A stretch of 64,000 nucleotides of DNA, from assembly GCF_014197265.1 (NCBI RefSeq), contig NZ_JACIFH010000001.1, positions 3,038,001 to 3,102,000 on the forward strand, given 5' to 3'. A program made the translations under genes and the position numbers. This DNA is from Microbacterium invictum (GTDB lineage: Bacteria > Actinomycetota > Actinomycetes > Actinomycetales > Microbacteriaceae). Position 1 is the first letter of the stretch; each line of letters opens with the position of its first letter. Positions 35,727-44,542 of this stretch are shown here, piece by piece. The notes beneath the pieces were generated by a model. The model worked only from the letters and a program-made list of their open reading frames with translations, was not told where the DNA came from and ran no database searches.

Positions 35727-36860
35727 ATGTCGACCCCACGCTCCGTCTCCCCGGTGTCCCTCGAGGGGTTCGAGCTGCGCGTGCTGCAGATCCCTCTCGT
35801 CTCGCCGTTCACGACGTCCTTCGGTACGCAGACCGTGCGCGAGGTCATCGTCGTACGCGCCCGCACGGCCGACGGCGAGGGGTGGGGCGAGATCGTCACG
35901 CAGCAGGAGCCGACCTACTCGAGCGAGTACACCCAGGGCGCATGGGATGTCGCCGGGCGGTTCCTGGTTCCTGCGCTGCTGGATGCCGGCAGGCTGGCTC
36001 CGCAGGATGTCGCGCGCGTCCTCGATCCCTTCATCGGGCACCGGATGGTGAAGGCCGGTCTCGAGCTGGCGGTGCTCGACGCCGCACTGCGCGCCGAGAG
36101 CCGGTCGCTCGGCGAGTACCTGGGGGCCGTGCACGACCGGATCCCCAGCGGCGTCAGCGTCGGCATCCAGCGCGACCCGGCCACGCTCGTCGACACCGTC
36201 GCCGGGTACCTCGACGAGGGGTACGTGCGCATCAAGATCAAGATCAAACCCGGCCGCGACATCGCCGACACCGCCGCCGTGCGCGACGCCTTCGGCACGA
36301 TACCGCTGCAGGTCGACGCCAACTCGGCCTACACGCTCGCCGACGCCGACACACTCGCCGAGCTCGACCGATTCGAACTGCTGCTGATCGAGCAGCCCCT
36401 GCAGGAAGACGACATCGTCGACCACGCGACGCTCGCGAAGCGGCTCACGACGCCCATCTGCCTGGACGAATCGATCGTCTCCGCCAAGGCGGCGGGCGAT
36501 GCGCTCGCGCTCGGCGCGGCATCCGTCATCAACATCAAGGCGGGGCGCGTCGGTGGATATCTCGAGGCCGTCCGCATCCATGATCTGTGTGTGGATGCCG
36601 GGGTCGCGGTCTGGTGCGGCGGCATGCTCGAGACCGGTATCGGCCGCGCCGCGAACGCCGCCCTCGCCGCACTGCCCGGGTTCACGCTGCCTGGGGACGT
36701 CTCGGCCTCTGACCGGTTCTACACCCGCGACATCGTCACCGAGCCGATCGTGCTCGACGACGGCCACGTGCGCGTGCCGACCGGACCGGGCCTGGGCGTC
36801 GAGATCGACGCCGCCGCCCTCGACGAGTTCACGGTCGACCGGGTCGAGCTGATCCGCTGA
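35727..36860 (+). CDS. menC: o-Succinylbenzoate synthase / N-succinylamino acid racemase (enolase superfamily)
   Basis: A 377-residue enolase-superfamily protein of the MLE/NSAR-OSBS subgroup. The catalytic KxK lies in RIKIKIKPG; metal ligands are in QVDANSAY, LLIEQPLQ and CLDESIV; the second catalytic lysine is in INIKAGRVGG; and GGMLETGIGRAANAALAALPGFTLPGD is characteristic. OSBS makes o-succinylbenzoate for menaquinone, and many members also racemise N-succinylamino acids. No other men genes are in the window, and a COG3375-type GNAT gene lies nearby, so a D-amino-acid role is as likely as menaquinone synthesis. ATG at 35727 is preferred over a GTG two codons earlier. Confidence 0.82.
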   Translation: MSTPRSVSPVSLEGFELRVLQIPLVSPFTTSFGTQTVREVIVVRARTADGEGWGEIVTQQEPTYSSEYTQGAWDVAGRFLVPALLDAGRLAPQDVARVLDPFIGHRMVKAGLELAVLDAALRAESRSLGEYLGAVHDRIPSGVSVGIQRDPATLVDTVAGYLDEGYVRIKIKIKPGRDIADTAAVRDAFGTIPLQVDANSAYTLADADTLAELDRFELLLIEQPLQEDDIVDHATLAKRLTTPICLDESIVSAKAAGDALALGAASVINIKAGRVGGYLEAVRIHDLCVDAGVAVWCGGMLETGIGRAANAALAALPGFTLPGDVSASDRFYTRDIVTEPIVLDDGHVRVPTGPGLGVEIDAAALDEFTVDRVELIR

Positions 36861-36866
36861 GCAGGT

Positions 36867-38339
36867 TCAGCTCAGGCTGAGGCCCTCGCCGGGGGTCTCG
36901 GGGGCACGACCGGCTTCGGCCACCGGACCAGCCGCCTCGGCCGGTGCCGCCGCCGCCCGCTGGGCAGCGCGGCGCGTGATCGGCGTCGAGCCGTCGTCGC
37001 GCTGCATGCCCCGCGCGACGCCGCGACCGACGGCCTGGCCCTGGATGATCTGCCGCAGGTCGATGCCGGTGACCGCTTCGACGGTGTCGAAGGTGGCGCG
37101 CATGCCCGATGCCGCCTCCGTGGCGATGTGCTGCGAGGCGCCCTCGCCGCTGAGCACGGTGATCGAGCCGACCTTGTCGAAGCCGCGGGCGAACTCGGTC
37201 ATCATCGGCACGAGCGACTCGAGCGCGCGCTGCGCCAGCAGGGCCTCCTGGTTGCGCGACAGGGCCTCGGCCTCGGCCTCGATGGCCTGGGCGCGGGCCT
37301 CACCGGCCAGGCGCACGGCATCGGCGTCGGCCTGTGCCCGCAGCCGGGTGGCCTCCGCCTCCTGCGCGGCGATCTCGGCGCGGGCTTCGGCGGCCTTGAC
37401 CTCGCCGTACGCGTCGGCGTCGGCGGCGCGCTGCCGCTGGTACAGGTCGGCGTCGGCGACCTTCTTGATCTCGGCGTCGAGCTGGGCCTGCTTGTTCTCG
37501 GCCTGCTGCAGGAGGACGGCCTGCTCCCGCTCGGCGCGGGCCAGGGCCTCGGCCTGCTCGGCCTCGGCGCGGGCGCGCCCGACCTCGGCCGACGCGGCCG
37601 CGGTGTTCTTGTCGTACGCGGTCTGCTCGATGAGGTTCGCCTCGTCGGTCGCGATCTGGCGGGCACGCACCTCGCGGGCGGCGTTGATCCGCGCGACCTC
37701 CGCCTCGCGGCGCACGCGCTCGACCTCGGTCGCACCGAGGGCCTCGATGTACCCGTTCTGGTCGGTGATGCCCTGGATCTGGAACGAGTCGAGGATCAGG
37801 CCCTGCGACAGCAGATCGCCCTTGATGCCCTCGGCGATCTGGTCGCTCAACTTCTGCCGGTCCTTCATGAGCTGCTCGACGGTCAGCGTCGCGACCACAC
37901 CGCGCAGGGCGCCCTCGAGCTGCTCGGTCGTGAACTGCTCGATCGCGCCGTCCTGCGACAGGAAGCGCTCGGCGGCCCGGCGGACGAACTCGGGATCCGA
38001 GCCGATCTTGACCAGGGCCACGCCGCTGACGTTGACCGTCACGCCGGTGGATGCCTGCGCGGTCGGCTCCATCTTGATCTGTCGCGCCCGCAGCGAGATC
38101 ATCTCGGCACGCTGGGTGAGGGGGTTCACCAGGGCGCCGCCGCCGGTGATGATCGAGATGCGGGACGACCCGCCGCCCGCGTTCCTCTGGTTCCGGCCCA
38201 CGATCACCAGCGCCTGGTCGGCCTTGGCGACCTTGTACCAGGCACGGACCATGATCAACAGGACGATCAGCAGCACCACCGCTGCGATCACGCTGATGAC
38301 GACCACGACCAGGGTTCCTCCGGCGGCGAGTATGTCCAC
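36867..38339 (-). CDS. Flotillin-like SPFH-domain membrane scaffold protein
   Basis: A 490-residue protein with one N-terminal membrane segment (LVVVVISVIAAVVLLIVLLIMV), an SPFH/band-7 domain (about 30-200, GGGALVNPLTQRAEMISLRARQIKM) and a long Ala/Glu-rich coiled coil (about 200-380, many EA repeats), then a variable C-terminus. Flotillins organise membrane microdomains. The GTG at 38339 was chosen because an upstream in-frame ATG at 38402 would overlap the divergent DUF4870 gene, and a GCAGG ribosome site precedes the GTG. Confidence 0.88.
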   Translation of the reverse strand: MDILAAGGTLVVVVISVIAAVVLLIVLLIMVRAWYKVAKADQALVIVGRNQRNAGGGSSRISIITGGGALVNPLTQRAEMISLRARQIKMEPTAQASTGVTVNVSGVALVKIGSDPEFVRRAAERFLSQDGAIEQFTTEQLEGALRGVVATLTVEQLMKDRQKLSDQIAEGIKGDLLSQGLILDSFQIQGITDQNGYIEALGATEVERVRREAEVARINAAREVRARQIATDEANLIEQTAYDKNTAAASAEVGRARAEAEQAEALARAEREQAVLLQQAENKQAQLDAEIKKVADADLYQRQRAADADAYGEVKAAEARAEIAAQEAEATRLRAQADADAVRLAGEARAQAIEAEAEALSRNQEALLAQRALESLVPMMTEFARGFDKVGSITVLSGEGASQHIATEAASGMRATFDTVEAVTGIDLRQIIQGQAVGRGVARGMQRDDGSTPITRRAAQRAAAAPAEAAGPVAEAGRAPETPGEGLSLS

Positions 38340-38394
38340 GACGACCTGCTTTCTCTGCGTTGTCTTCAGACTATCTATGCGCCAGGGTGGAGTT

Positions 38395-38790
38395 ATGACC
38401 ACGCCTCCGCCGCCCGGAACCCCGCCGCAGCCGCCCTACGGCGGCCCCGCGGCCGCCCCCCAGCCGATGAGCCCCGCCGACGAGAAGCTGTGGGCGACCC
38501 TCGTTCACGTCGGAGGTATCTTCCTCACCATCCTGGCCTCACTGATCGGCTACCTCGTGCTGAAGGACCGCGGCCCGTTCGTGCGTGCGCACACGGCGAC
38601 TGCGCTCAACTTCCAGATCACGATGCTGATCGTCGAGATCGTCGGCTGGGCGACGAGCTGGCTGCTCATCGGGTTCGTGCTGATCGGGGCCGCCTACGTC
38701 CTGCGACTGGTCTTCTCGATCATCGCCGCCGTCAAGGCGAACCAGGGCGAGTTCTACACGTATCCGCTCGCCATCAAGTTCGTCAGCTGA
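38395..38790 (+). CDS. DUF4870 small membrane protein
   Basis: A 131-residue protein. The N-terminus is Pro/Gly-rich (PPPPGTPPQPPYGGP) and cytosolic. It is followed by the DUF4870 core with ADEKLWATLVHVGGIF and about three membrane segments; the motif FVRAHTATALNFQIT is typical. Function of the family is unknown. AGGGTGG precedes the ATG at 38395. It diverges from the flotillin gene, with only about 55 bp between the starts, so both share a promoter region. Confidence 0.88.
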   Translation: MTTPPPPGTPPQPPYGGPAAAPQPMSPADEKLWATLVHVGGIFLTILASLIGYLVLKDRGPFVRAHTATALNFQITMLIVEIVGWATSWLLIGFVLIGAAYVLRLVFSIIAAVKANQGEFYTYPLAIKFVS

Positions 38791-38960
38791 TCCGAGGGTG
38801 GATGCCGGGGCCTGAAGCCCCGGCGTACTGACTACCGCCGTCGCCGTCGGCTGCCCGGCCGCGCACGCCCGTGTGACCGGCGCAGATAGACTTGTGGATG
38901 CCGTGATCTCCGGCATCCGCGTATCTCGCGCTCCCCGCACACGACCATTTGGAGCCACCT

Positions 38961-40349
38961 GTGGCCGAGCAGTCCCGCCTCGACAAAGTCATCGCCCTCG
39001 CCCGTCACCGGGGGTTCGTGTTCCAGGCCGGTGAGATCTACGGCGGATCCCGGTCCGCATGGGACTACGGCCCCCTCGGCACCGAGCTGAAGGAGAACAT
39101 CCGCCGGCAGTGGTGGCAGACCTTCGTCCGCGGCCGCGGCGACATGGTGGGCCTGGACTCTTCGGTGATCCTGCCCAAGCGGGTGTGGGAGGCCTCGGGC
39201 CACATCGCGACGTTCACCGACCCGCTCGTGGAGTGCCTGCAGTGCCACAAGCGCTTCCGGGCCGACAACCTCATCGAGGACTTCGAAGCGCGCAAGGGCC
39301 GCACGGCCGAGAACGGTCTGGCCGACGTGCCCTGCCCGAACTGCGGCACGAAGGGCAAGTACACCGAGCCGAAGGCGTTCTCGGGTCTGATCAAGACCTA
39401 CCTCGGCGTCGTCGACGACGAGAGCGGCCTGAACTACCTGCGGCCCGAGACCGCGCAGGGCATCTTCGTGAACTTCACGAATGTGCTCACCGCGTCGCGG
39501 AAGAAGCCGCCGTTCGGCATCGGCCAGGTGGGCAAGGCGTTCCGCAACGAGATCACGCCCGGCAACTTCATCTTCCGCACCCGCGAGTTCGAGCAGATGG
39601 AGATCGAGTTCTTCACTCCGCCCGCCGACGCGCAGGAGTGGTTCGACCACTGGGTCGCCGCATGCTGGGACTGGTTCATCGACCTGGGCATCGACCCGGA
39701 GAACATGCGGCAGTTCGACGTGCCCGAGGACGAGCGTGCGCACTATTCGGCCGGCACCATCGACTTCGAGTACCGCTTCGGCTTCCCCGGCAAGGAGTGG
39801 GGCGAGCTCATGGGCGTGGCCAACCGCACCGACTTCGACCTGTCCAGCCACATCGAGGCGTCCGGGCAGTCGCTCACCTACTTCGACCAGGCCTCGGGTG
39901 AGAAGTACGTTCCCTATGTCATCGAGCCCTCGTTCGGTCTGACCCGCTCGATGATGGCGTTCCTCGTCGACGCGTACGTCGAGGAGGAGGTGCCGAACGC
40001 GAAGGGCGGCACCGACACCCGCACGGTGCTCAAGCTCGACCCGCGCCTGGCTCCCGTCAAGGTCGCGGTGCTGCCGCTGTCGCGCAACGAGCGCCTGTCG
40101 CCACTCGCGCGCCAGGTCGCCGAGGACCTGCGCGGCCAGGGCTGGAACATCGACTTCGACGATGCCGGCGCGATCGGCCGCCGCTACCGCCGGCAGGACG
40201 AGGTCGGCACGCCGCTGTGCGTCACCGTCGACTTCGACTCACTCGACGACCACGCCGTCACCGTCCGCGATCGCGACACCATGGCGCAGGAGCGCGTGTC
40301 GCTCGAGGGTCTGCGGCAGTACCTCGCCGAGCGCCTGCGCGGCGCCTGA
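38961..40349 (+). CDS. glyS: Glycyl-tRNA synthetase (alpha2 type)
   Basis: A 462-residue class II synthetase of the dimeric bacterial/eukaryotic-like type. The N-terminus is [18 protein letters not shown], motif 2 lies around [27 protein letters not shown], there is a zinc-ribbon-like CQCHKRF...CPNCG insertion, motif 3 lies at [14 protein letters not shown], and the anticodon-binding domain follows [12 protein letters not shown]. It charges tRNA-Gly with glycine. GTG at 38961 follows GGAG at good spacing and is preferred over the in-frame TTG at 38949, which lies in the ribosome site itself. Confidence 0.96.
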   Translation: MAEQSRLDKVIALARHRGFVFQAGEIYGGSRSAWDYGPLGTELKENIRRQWWQTFVRGRGDMVGLDSSVILPKRVWEASGHIATFTDPLVECLQCHKRFRADNLIEDFEARKGRTAENGLADVPCPNCGTKGKYTEPKAFSGLIKTYLGVVDDESGLNYLRPETAQGIFVNFTNVLTASRKKPPFGIGQVGKAFRNEITPGNFIFRTREFEQMEIEFFTPPADAQEWFDHWVAACWDWFIDLGIDPENMRQFDVPEDERAHYSAGTIDFEYRFGFPGKEWGELMGVANRTDFDLSSHIEASGQSLTYFDQASGEKYVPYVIEPSFGLTRSMMAFLVDAYVEEEVPNAKGGTDTRTVLKLDPRLAPVKVAVLPLSRNERLSPLARQVAEDLRGQGWNIDFDDAGAIGRRYRRQDEVGTPLCVTVDFDSLDDHAVTVRDRDTMAQERVSLEGLRQYLAERLRGA

Positions 40350-40419
40350 CACGCGGCGCCGACCTGTGCTGTGATCACACCGGCGCGCCTGTTTCCGGCA
40401 TCCGCTCCGCTTATTTCGG

Positions 40420-40513
40420 GCGCGGATGCCGGGAACTGGCGCGGCGCGTGAGCAGGCCCGCCGGGATGTGGCGCGGATGCCGGGAACTGGCGCGGCGCGT
40501 GAGCAGGCCCGCC
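40420..40513. repeat. Tandem pair of 43-bp intergenic repeats
   Basis: A 43-bp sequence is repeated exactly at 40420-40462 and 40471-40513, with 8 bp between copies. Each contains the GGATGCCGG word frequent in this genome and a GC-rich dyad (GGCGCGGCGCG). It follows glyS and precedes the end of the convergent DUF1801 gene, so it may act as a bidirectional terminator or be a mobile REP-like element. Confidence 0.7.
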
Positions 40514-40563
40514 CGGAACCGGGCTTCGGCGAGACGCGACGCGGGCGCCGCAAGGTGGCGCCG

Positions 40564-40986
40564 TCAGCCGGTCACGGTGATCTCGGCGTACTCGTCACCG
40601 CCGGTGTCGGCCCAGGCGAGCAGGTCGGTGAGGATGCCGCGCAGCACCGTCTTGTCGACCTTCTCGAGGTCCTTGATGTAGAGACACGAGACGCTGCTCG
40701 TGTGCGGCCCCAGTGCGGCCAGCGCGTCGCGGTGACGGTCGGCGCTGTCGAGGTAGACGGTCGACGCTGCCTTGCGCGGCGCGAATCCGAGAACCGGCAT
40801 GTCGCCCTCGGTCCCGGTCGGGTAGCGGTAGTGGCAGCTGCCGAAGCCGATGATGGTGCCCCACAACTCGGGCTCGCGACCCGACACTTCGCGCAGCAGG
40901 GCGACGAGGGCCTCGGCGTCTCGGCGACGCGTGGCAGGTGTGACCCCGGCGATGAATGCGGCGACGCTGCCGCCGGTCTTCTGCAT
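40564..40986 (-). CDS. DUF1801 domain protein
   Basis: A 140-residue protein of the YdhG/DUF1801 family. It has ALVALLREVSGREPELWGTIIGFGSCHYRYPTG, in which the aromatic-Gly pattern is characteristic, and a C-terminal helix with DLEKVDKTVLRGILTDLLAW. Family members are small cytosolic proteins of unknown biochemistry. It lies 4 bp after the base-excision repair gene on the same strand, so the two are probably co-transcribed. Confidence 0.85.
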   Translation of the reverse strand: MQKTGGSVAAFIAGVTPATRRRDAEALVALLREVSGREPELWGTIIGFGSCHYRYPTGTEGDMPVLGFAPRKAASTVYLDSADRHRDALAALGPHTSSVSCLYIKDLEKVDKTVLRGILTDLLAWADTGGDEYAEITVTG

Positions 40987-40990
40987 GTGC

Positions 40991-41560
40991 TCAGCCCTTC
41001 TTCGCGGCGGCCTTCATGGCGCGCTTGTGCTCGCGGACCTGAGACAGCGACTCCGGCGAGACGATGTCGGCGACCGAGCGGAACGAGCCCTCCTCGCCGT
41101 AGGGGGCGGATGCCGCACGCCAGCCCTCGCCGGTGTATCCGTACTGCTTGCCGAGCAGCGCGAGGAAGATCTTGGCCTTCTGCTCGCCGAACCCGGGCAG
41201 GGCCTTCAGACGCTTCAGCACGGTCGGGCCATCGGGGTCGCCGTCGGTCCACAGGGCGGCCGCGTCGCCGTGCCAGTCATCGACGAGCGCCTGGCACAGC
41301 GCCTGCACCCGCGCGGCCATGGAGCCCGGGAACCGGTGCACCGCGGGGGTCTGCCGGAACACCTCCACGAACGCGTCGGGGTCATAGCCGGCCAGCGCCG
41401 CGGCATCCAGTTCTCCCGCACGTTCGCTGATCTTCAGCGGACCCGAGAATGCCGTCTCCATCGCGATCTGCTGGTCCAGCAGCATCCCGATCAGCAGCGC
41501 GAGCGGGTCTTCGCTCAGCAGCGCGTCGGCGGCGGTGTCCCCGGTGATGTGAAGGCTCAT
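40991..41560 (-). CDS. HhH-GPD type base-excision DNA repair protein
   Basis: A 189-residue protein resembling actinobacterial HhH-GPD glycosylases. It has PLALLIGMLLDQQIAMETAFSGP at the N-terminus (the glycosylase helical core) and the helix-hairpin-helix LKALPGFGEQKAKIFLALLG. The catalytic aspartate usual in the GPD segment is not obvious and the C-terminus is short, so lyase or glycosylase activity is uncertain. It is followed after 4 bp by the DUF1801 gene. Confidence 0.85.
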   Translation of the reverse strand: MSLHITGDTAADALLSEDPLALLIGMLLDQQIAMETAFSGPLKISERAGELDAAALAGYDPDAFVEVFRQTPAVHRFPGSMAARVQALCQALVDDWHGDAAALWTDGDPDGPTVLKRLKALPGFGEQKAKIFLALLGKQYGYTGEGWRAASAPYGEEGSFRSVADIVSPESLSQVREHKRAMKAAAKKG

Positions 41561-41622
41561 GACCCCATGTTCTCATCACGACCGCACGACGGGGTCCCCG
41601 GCCGGGTGGGAGGATGGATGCC

Positions 41623-43137
41623 ATGCCCGAAAGCACGGCCGCCGATCTGATCGCCCACGCCCGCGAGACCCACGTCGCCGTCATCGGGAGTGGAATCGCG
41701 GGGTTGGTGGCCGCGCTCGAGTGCGCGAAGGTCGGCATCGCCGTAACGGTCTTCGAGGCCGCGCCGCACCCCGGCGGTGCATTGGCCGGTGCAGATGTCG
41801 ACGGGCTCCGTCTCGACCTCGCCGCTGACGGGTTCGCTCCCGGCGACCCCGCACTCACCGCGCTGCTCGACGAACTCGGACTGGGCGCCGAGATCGTCAC
41901 GGCCCCGTCCGGCGTGACCTGGATCAGCGGTCTGCCCGGCGGCGCCGCCCCGCTGCCGGCCGACAGCCTGCTGGGGATCCCGGCCAATCCGTGGGCCGAC
42001 GACGTGCGGCGGTTCATCGGGTGGCGCGGGGCATGGCGCGCGTACCTCGACCGGCTCCGCCCCCCGCTGACCATCGGCCACGAGCAGCGACTCGGAAAGC
42101 TCGTGCGCGGACGCATGGGCGACCGCGTCGCCGACCGCATGGTCGCCCCCCTCGCGCGTGGGATGTTCGGGCTCGACCCCGACCAGCTCGATGTCGATGA
42201 GCTCGTGCCGGGCTTGAACACCGCGTTGACGCGGGTCGGCTCCCTGTCCGGCGCCGTGACGCAGCACCTGCCCGAGCGCCCCGAGCGCGCCACCCTCGCC
42301 GGCGGCATGGCACGACTGGTCGATGCGCTGGTCACCCGCATCGCCGAACTCGACGGTGAGGTGCGCGTCGGCGTGCCGATCACCGGACTCGCCCGGACGG
42401 GCAAGGGCTGGCAGCTGCGCTCGTCGGAGGCGGAAGAGCCCGTGACGGTGGATGCCGTGATCGTGGCGACCGGGGAGGCCGAGGCCCGTCGCCTGCTGGG
42501 TTCGGCCCTGCCGACCCTGGCCGAAGCATCCCGCCCCGTGTCGCTCGTCGACATCGTCACCCTCGTCGTGACCGCCCCCGCCCTCGACAAGCATCCCCGC
42601 GGCGTCGCGGTGTACCCGGTTCCCGGCACCTCCACCGCCCTCGCGGTGAACCACCTGACCGCGGCATGGCCGGCACTCGCCGACGCCGCCGGTGCGGGTC
42701 GCCATGTCGTTCGCGTGACGCTCCCCACAGAGGAGACTGTCGCACCGGAGCTGCCTGTGGGCGCGGAGCAGGCAATGCTCGCAGCGGTGGCGTCGCCCGG
42801 GACGAAGGCGCTGCCTGCGGGCAACGCAGCCGAGACGGCCGCGGCGGAATCGGCGCTCGTCGCCGAAGCGCTCGGTGCCGCTTCGTCGATGCTGGACGTC
42901 GACCTGGGGCCGGGTCACCTGAGCGCGGCGCGATGGCTGCGGACGGAGTGGGCGCCCCCGGCATCCACCCTCGGGCACGCGGCGAAGACGGCTGCGGTGC
43001 GCTCATCCGTCCACGCGGTCGACGTGCTCGCGGTCGTGGGCGCGTGGGCAGCGGGCAGCGACCTCGATGACGTGGTGGCGGACGCACGCGCGGAGGCGGA
43101 GCGTATCCGCCAGCACGTCCTGTGGGGTCGGCCCTAG
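41623..43137 (+). CDS. FAD-dependent oxidoreductase, protoporphyrinogen/coproporphyrinogen oxidase-like
   Basis: A 504-residue flavoprotein. The dinucleotide-binding motif is VAVIGSGIAGLVAALECAKVG. The internal region with RLGKLVRGRMGDRVADRMVAPLARGMFGLDP and TLAGGMARLVDAL is typical of the PPOX/CgoX (HemY) family. C-terminal conservation is looser, so a related amine oxidase role remains possible. A uroporphyrinogen-III-synthase-like gene lies 1.4 kb downstream, which supports a place in heme synthesis. ATG at 41623 was chosen over one three codons upstream because it begins closer to the Rossmann strand. Confidence 0.75.
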   Translation: MPESTAADLIAHARETHVAVIGSGIAGLVAALECAKVGIAVTVFEAAPHPGGALAGADVDGLRLDLAADGFAPGDPALTALLDELGLGAEIVTAPSGVTWISGLPGGAAPLPADSLLGIPANPWADDVRRFIGWRGAWRAYLDRLRPPLTIGHEQRLGKLVRGRMGDRVADRMVAPLARGMFGLDPDQLDVDELVPGLNTALTRVGSLSGAVTQHLPERPERATLAGGMARLVDALVTRIAELDGEVRVGVPITGLARTGKGWQLRSSEAEEPVTVDAVIVATGEAEARRLLGSALPTLAEASRPVSLVDIVTLVVTAPALDKHPRGVAVYPVPGTSTALAVNHLTAAWPALADAAGAGRHVVRVTLPTEETVAPELPVGAEQAMLAAVASPGTKALPAGNAAETAAAESALVAEALGAASSMLDVDLGPGHLSAARWLRTEWAPPASTLGHAAKTAAVRSSVHAVDVLAVVGAWAAGSDLDDVVADARAEAERIRQHVLWGRP

Positions 43138-43242
43138 CACACTCCGCTCTCCGCGTCACCCTTCAGCCGGAAGGATGCCGGAATCGGCATACGGCGTTAC
43201 CCTTGACACACCAGCACCACCCACCGACTGTGAGGAGACCCC

Positions 43243-43626
43243 ATGAGGGGCAAGATCGGTATCGTCGTCGGCTTCGCCGCGGGCTACGTGCTCGGGTCGA
43301 GGGCAGGACGCGAGCGCTACGAGCAGATCAAGACCGGAGTCGAGAAGCTCTGGAACACAGATCCGGTCCAGAAACAGGTCGGCAAGGTCAAGGATTTCGG
43401 CGCCTCGGCGGCGATGGCGTTGCCCAGCGCTCTGTGGGACGGTGCGCTGAAGATCGGCAAGGCCACCACGAAGTCGGGGAGCCCGGGCCAGAAGCTCGAT
43501 GCGGCCCTGCGCGCCGGCAAGGACTCCGCCGAAGACGTCGCGCGCGGAGCCGAGACGACGGCGGACGAAGTGAAGAAGGCGGCGGAGAAGGCCGCCGACG
43601 AGGCGAAGAAGGCGGCGGACAGCTGA
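43243..43626 (+). CDS. YtxH-like membrane-anchored coiled-coil protein
   Basis: A 127-residue protein with one N-terminal hydrophobic segment (IGIVVGFAAGYVLGSRAGRERYEQ, a YtxH-type glycine-rich helix ending in arginines). An amphipathic, Lys/Ala/Glu-rich helix continues to the C-terminus (ADEVKKAAEKAADEAKKA). GAGGAG precedes the ATG. It begins a three-gene group with a holin-like protein and a DUF3618-like protein, a recurrent set in Actinobacteria associated with the envelope and stress. No biochemical role can be named. Confidence 0.8.
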   Translation: MRGKIGIVVGFAAGYVLGSRAGRERYEQIKTGVEKLWNTDPVQKQVGKVKDFGASAAMALPSALWDGALKIGKATTKSGSPGQKLDAALRAGKDSAEDVARGAETTADEVKKAAEKAADEAKKAADS

Positions 43627-43627
43627 C

Positions 43628-44038
43628 ATGAGCACGCCCCGCGGCTTCCGCGATCGCTCCGACGACGGACTGCTCACCCTGCTGGGTGAGGTCCCCGAGC
43701 TGGTTCGCAACCTGGTCACCGCCGAGGTGGACTCGGCGAAGAAGTGGGCCAAGAGCGCCGGCAAGGACGCCGGGATGGGCGGCGCCTGGTTCCTCGTGGC
43801 GCTGTTCTTCCTGTTCTGGTCGATTCCGGCGCTGGGGGCGTTCACCATCATCGGACTCGCGTCATGGATGCCGGCGTGGCTGGCCGCGCTGATCGTCTTC
43901 ATCGTGGCGCTGCTGATCGCGGTGGTGTTCGCGCTGCTGGGGGTCCTGCGCTTCCGGCGCCTGACGCGCGCTCAGAATCCGGCTCAGGCGGTCGCCGCCG
44001 ATGCCCGCATCGTGAAGGACGTTGTTGATGAGTACTGA
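43628..44038 (+). CDS. Phage-holin-family (actinobacterial holin III-like) membrane protein
   Basis: A 136-residue protein. The cytosolic N-terminus GLLTLLGEVPELVRNLVTAEVDSAKKW leads to two adjacent membrane helices (WFLVALFFLFWSIPALGAFTII, then WLAALIVFIVALLIAVVFALLG) and a charged tail. This fold is annotated as the phage holin family in Actinobacteria, where it is a chromosomal envelope protein rather than a lysis gene. It starts 1 bp after the YtxH-like stop, and its end overlaps the next gene. Confidence 0.85.
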   Translation: MSTPRGFRDRSDDGLLTLLGEVPELVRNLVTAEVDSAKKWAKSAGKDAGMGGAWFLVALFFLFWSIPALGAFTIIGLASWMPAWLAALIVFIVALLIAVVFALLGVLRFRRLTRAQNPAQAVAADARIVKDVVDEY

Positions 44039-44300
44039 CACGCCCCTGCCCCGCACTGCCGTGCCGCTGGGGATCACCGATCCCGTCGAGAAGGCCCGCG
44101 CCGAGTTGAAGGCGGCGCTGGCGGCGATCGAAGAGAAATCGAACGTCCCCAAGCGGGTCTCGCTTGCCTCGGAGCGTGGCGTGGAGACCGCGCGCCGCTT
44201 CGCGCGGCGCAGTCCGATCGCCGCGGCCGCCGCCGCAGTGGGCGCTGCCGCGGTCGTGGGCGCCGCCGTGTGGGGACTCGTGCGCCTCTACACCCGCTGA
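44028..44300 (+). CDS. DUF3618-like small membrane protein
   Basis: A 90-residue protein. An N-terminal helix with VEKARAELKAALAAIEEKSNVPKR resembles the DUF3618 repeat. A C-terminal Ala/Val-rich membrane segment (SPIAAAAAAVGAAAVVGAAVWGLV) ends in RLYTR. The ATG at 44028 lies inside the end of the holin-like gene (11-bp overlap) and suits coupled translation. It is the third member of the envelope group. Confidence 0.75.
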   Translation: MSTDTPLPRTAVPLGITDPVEKARAELKAALAAIEEKSNVPKRVSLASERGVETARRFARRSPIAAAAAAVGAAAVVGAAVWGLVRLYTR

Positions 44301-44542
44301 TCCGGCACGCCTCTCAGCGCGTGAGCCGTCGGGGCTCGCGACTCGCGACTCGCGCGATCCATAGGCCGGATACACCGCATGGTCGTGTTCGTGTGCTAGC
44401 GGGGTATGCTCGTGGGAAGGCAGTGGCGATGATGCGGATGCTGCCGACGAAGCGAACCCGATTCGGCGTGCTTTGCACCCACGCCGGCAAAGCCTCGTCG
44501 GTCGCTCGACACGGGCGTCCGGCGTGGCACCACGAGAATGAG

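Noticed and set aside
43628..44038. Prophage lysis holin
   Set aside because: No endolysin or phage structural genes are nearby; this family is a chromosomal envelope protein in Actinobacteria.
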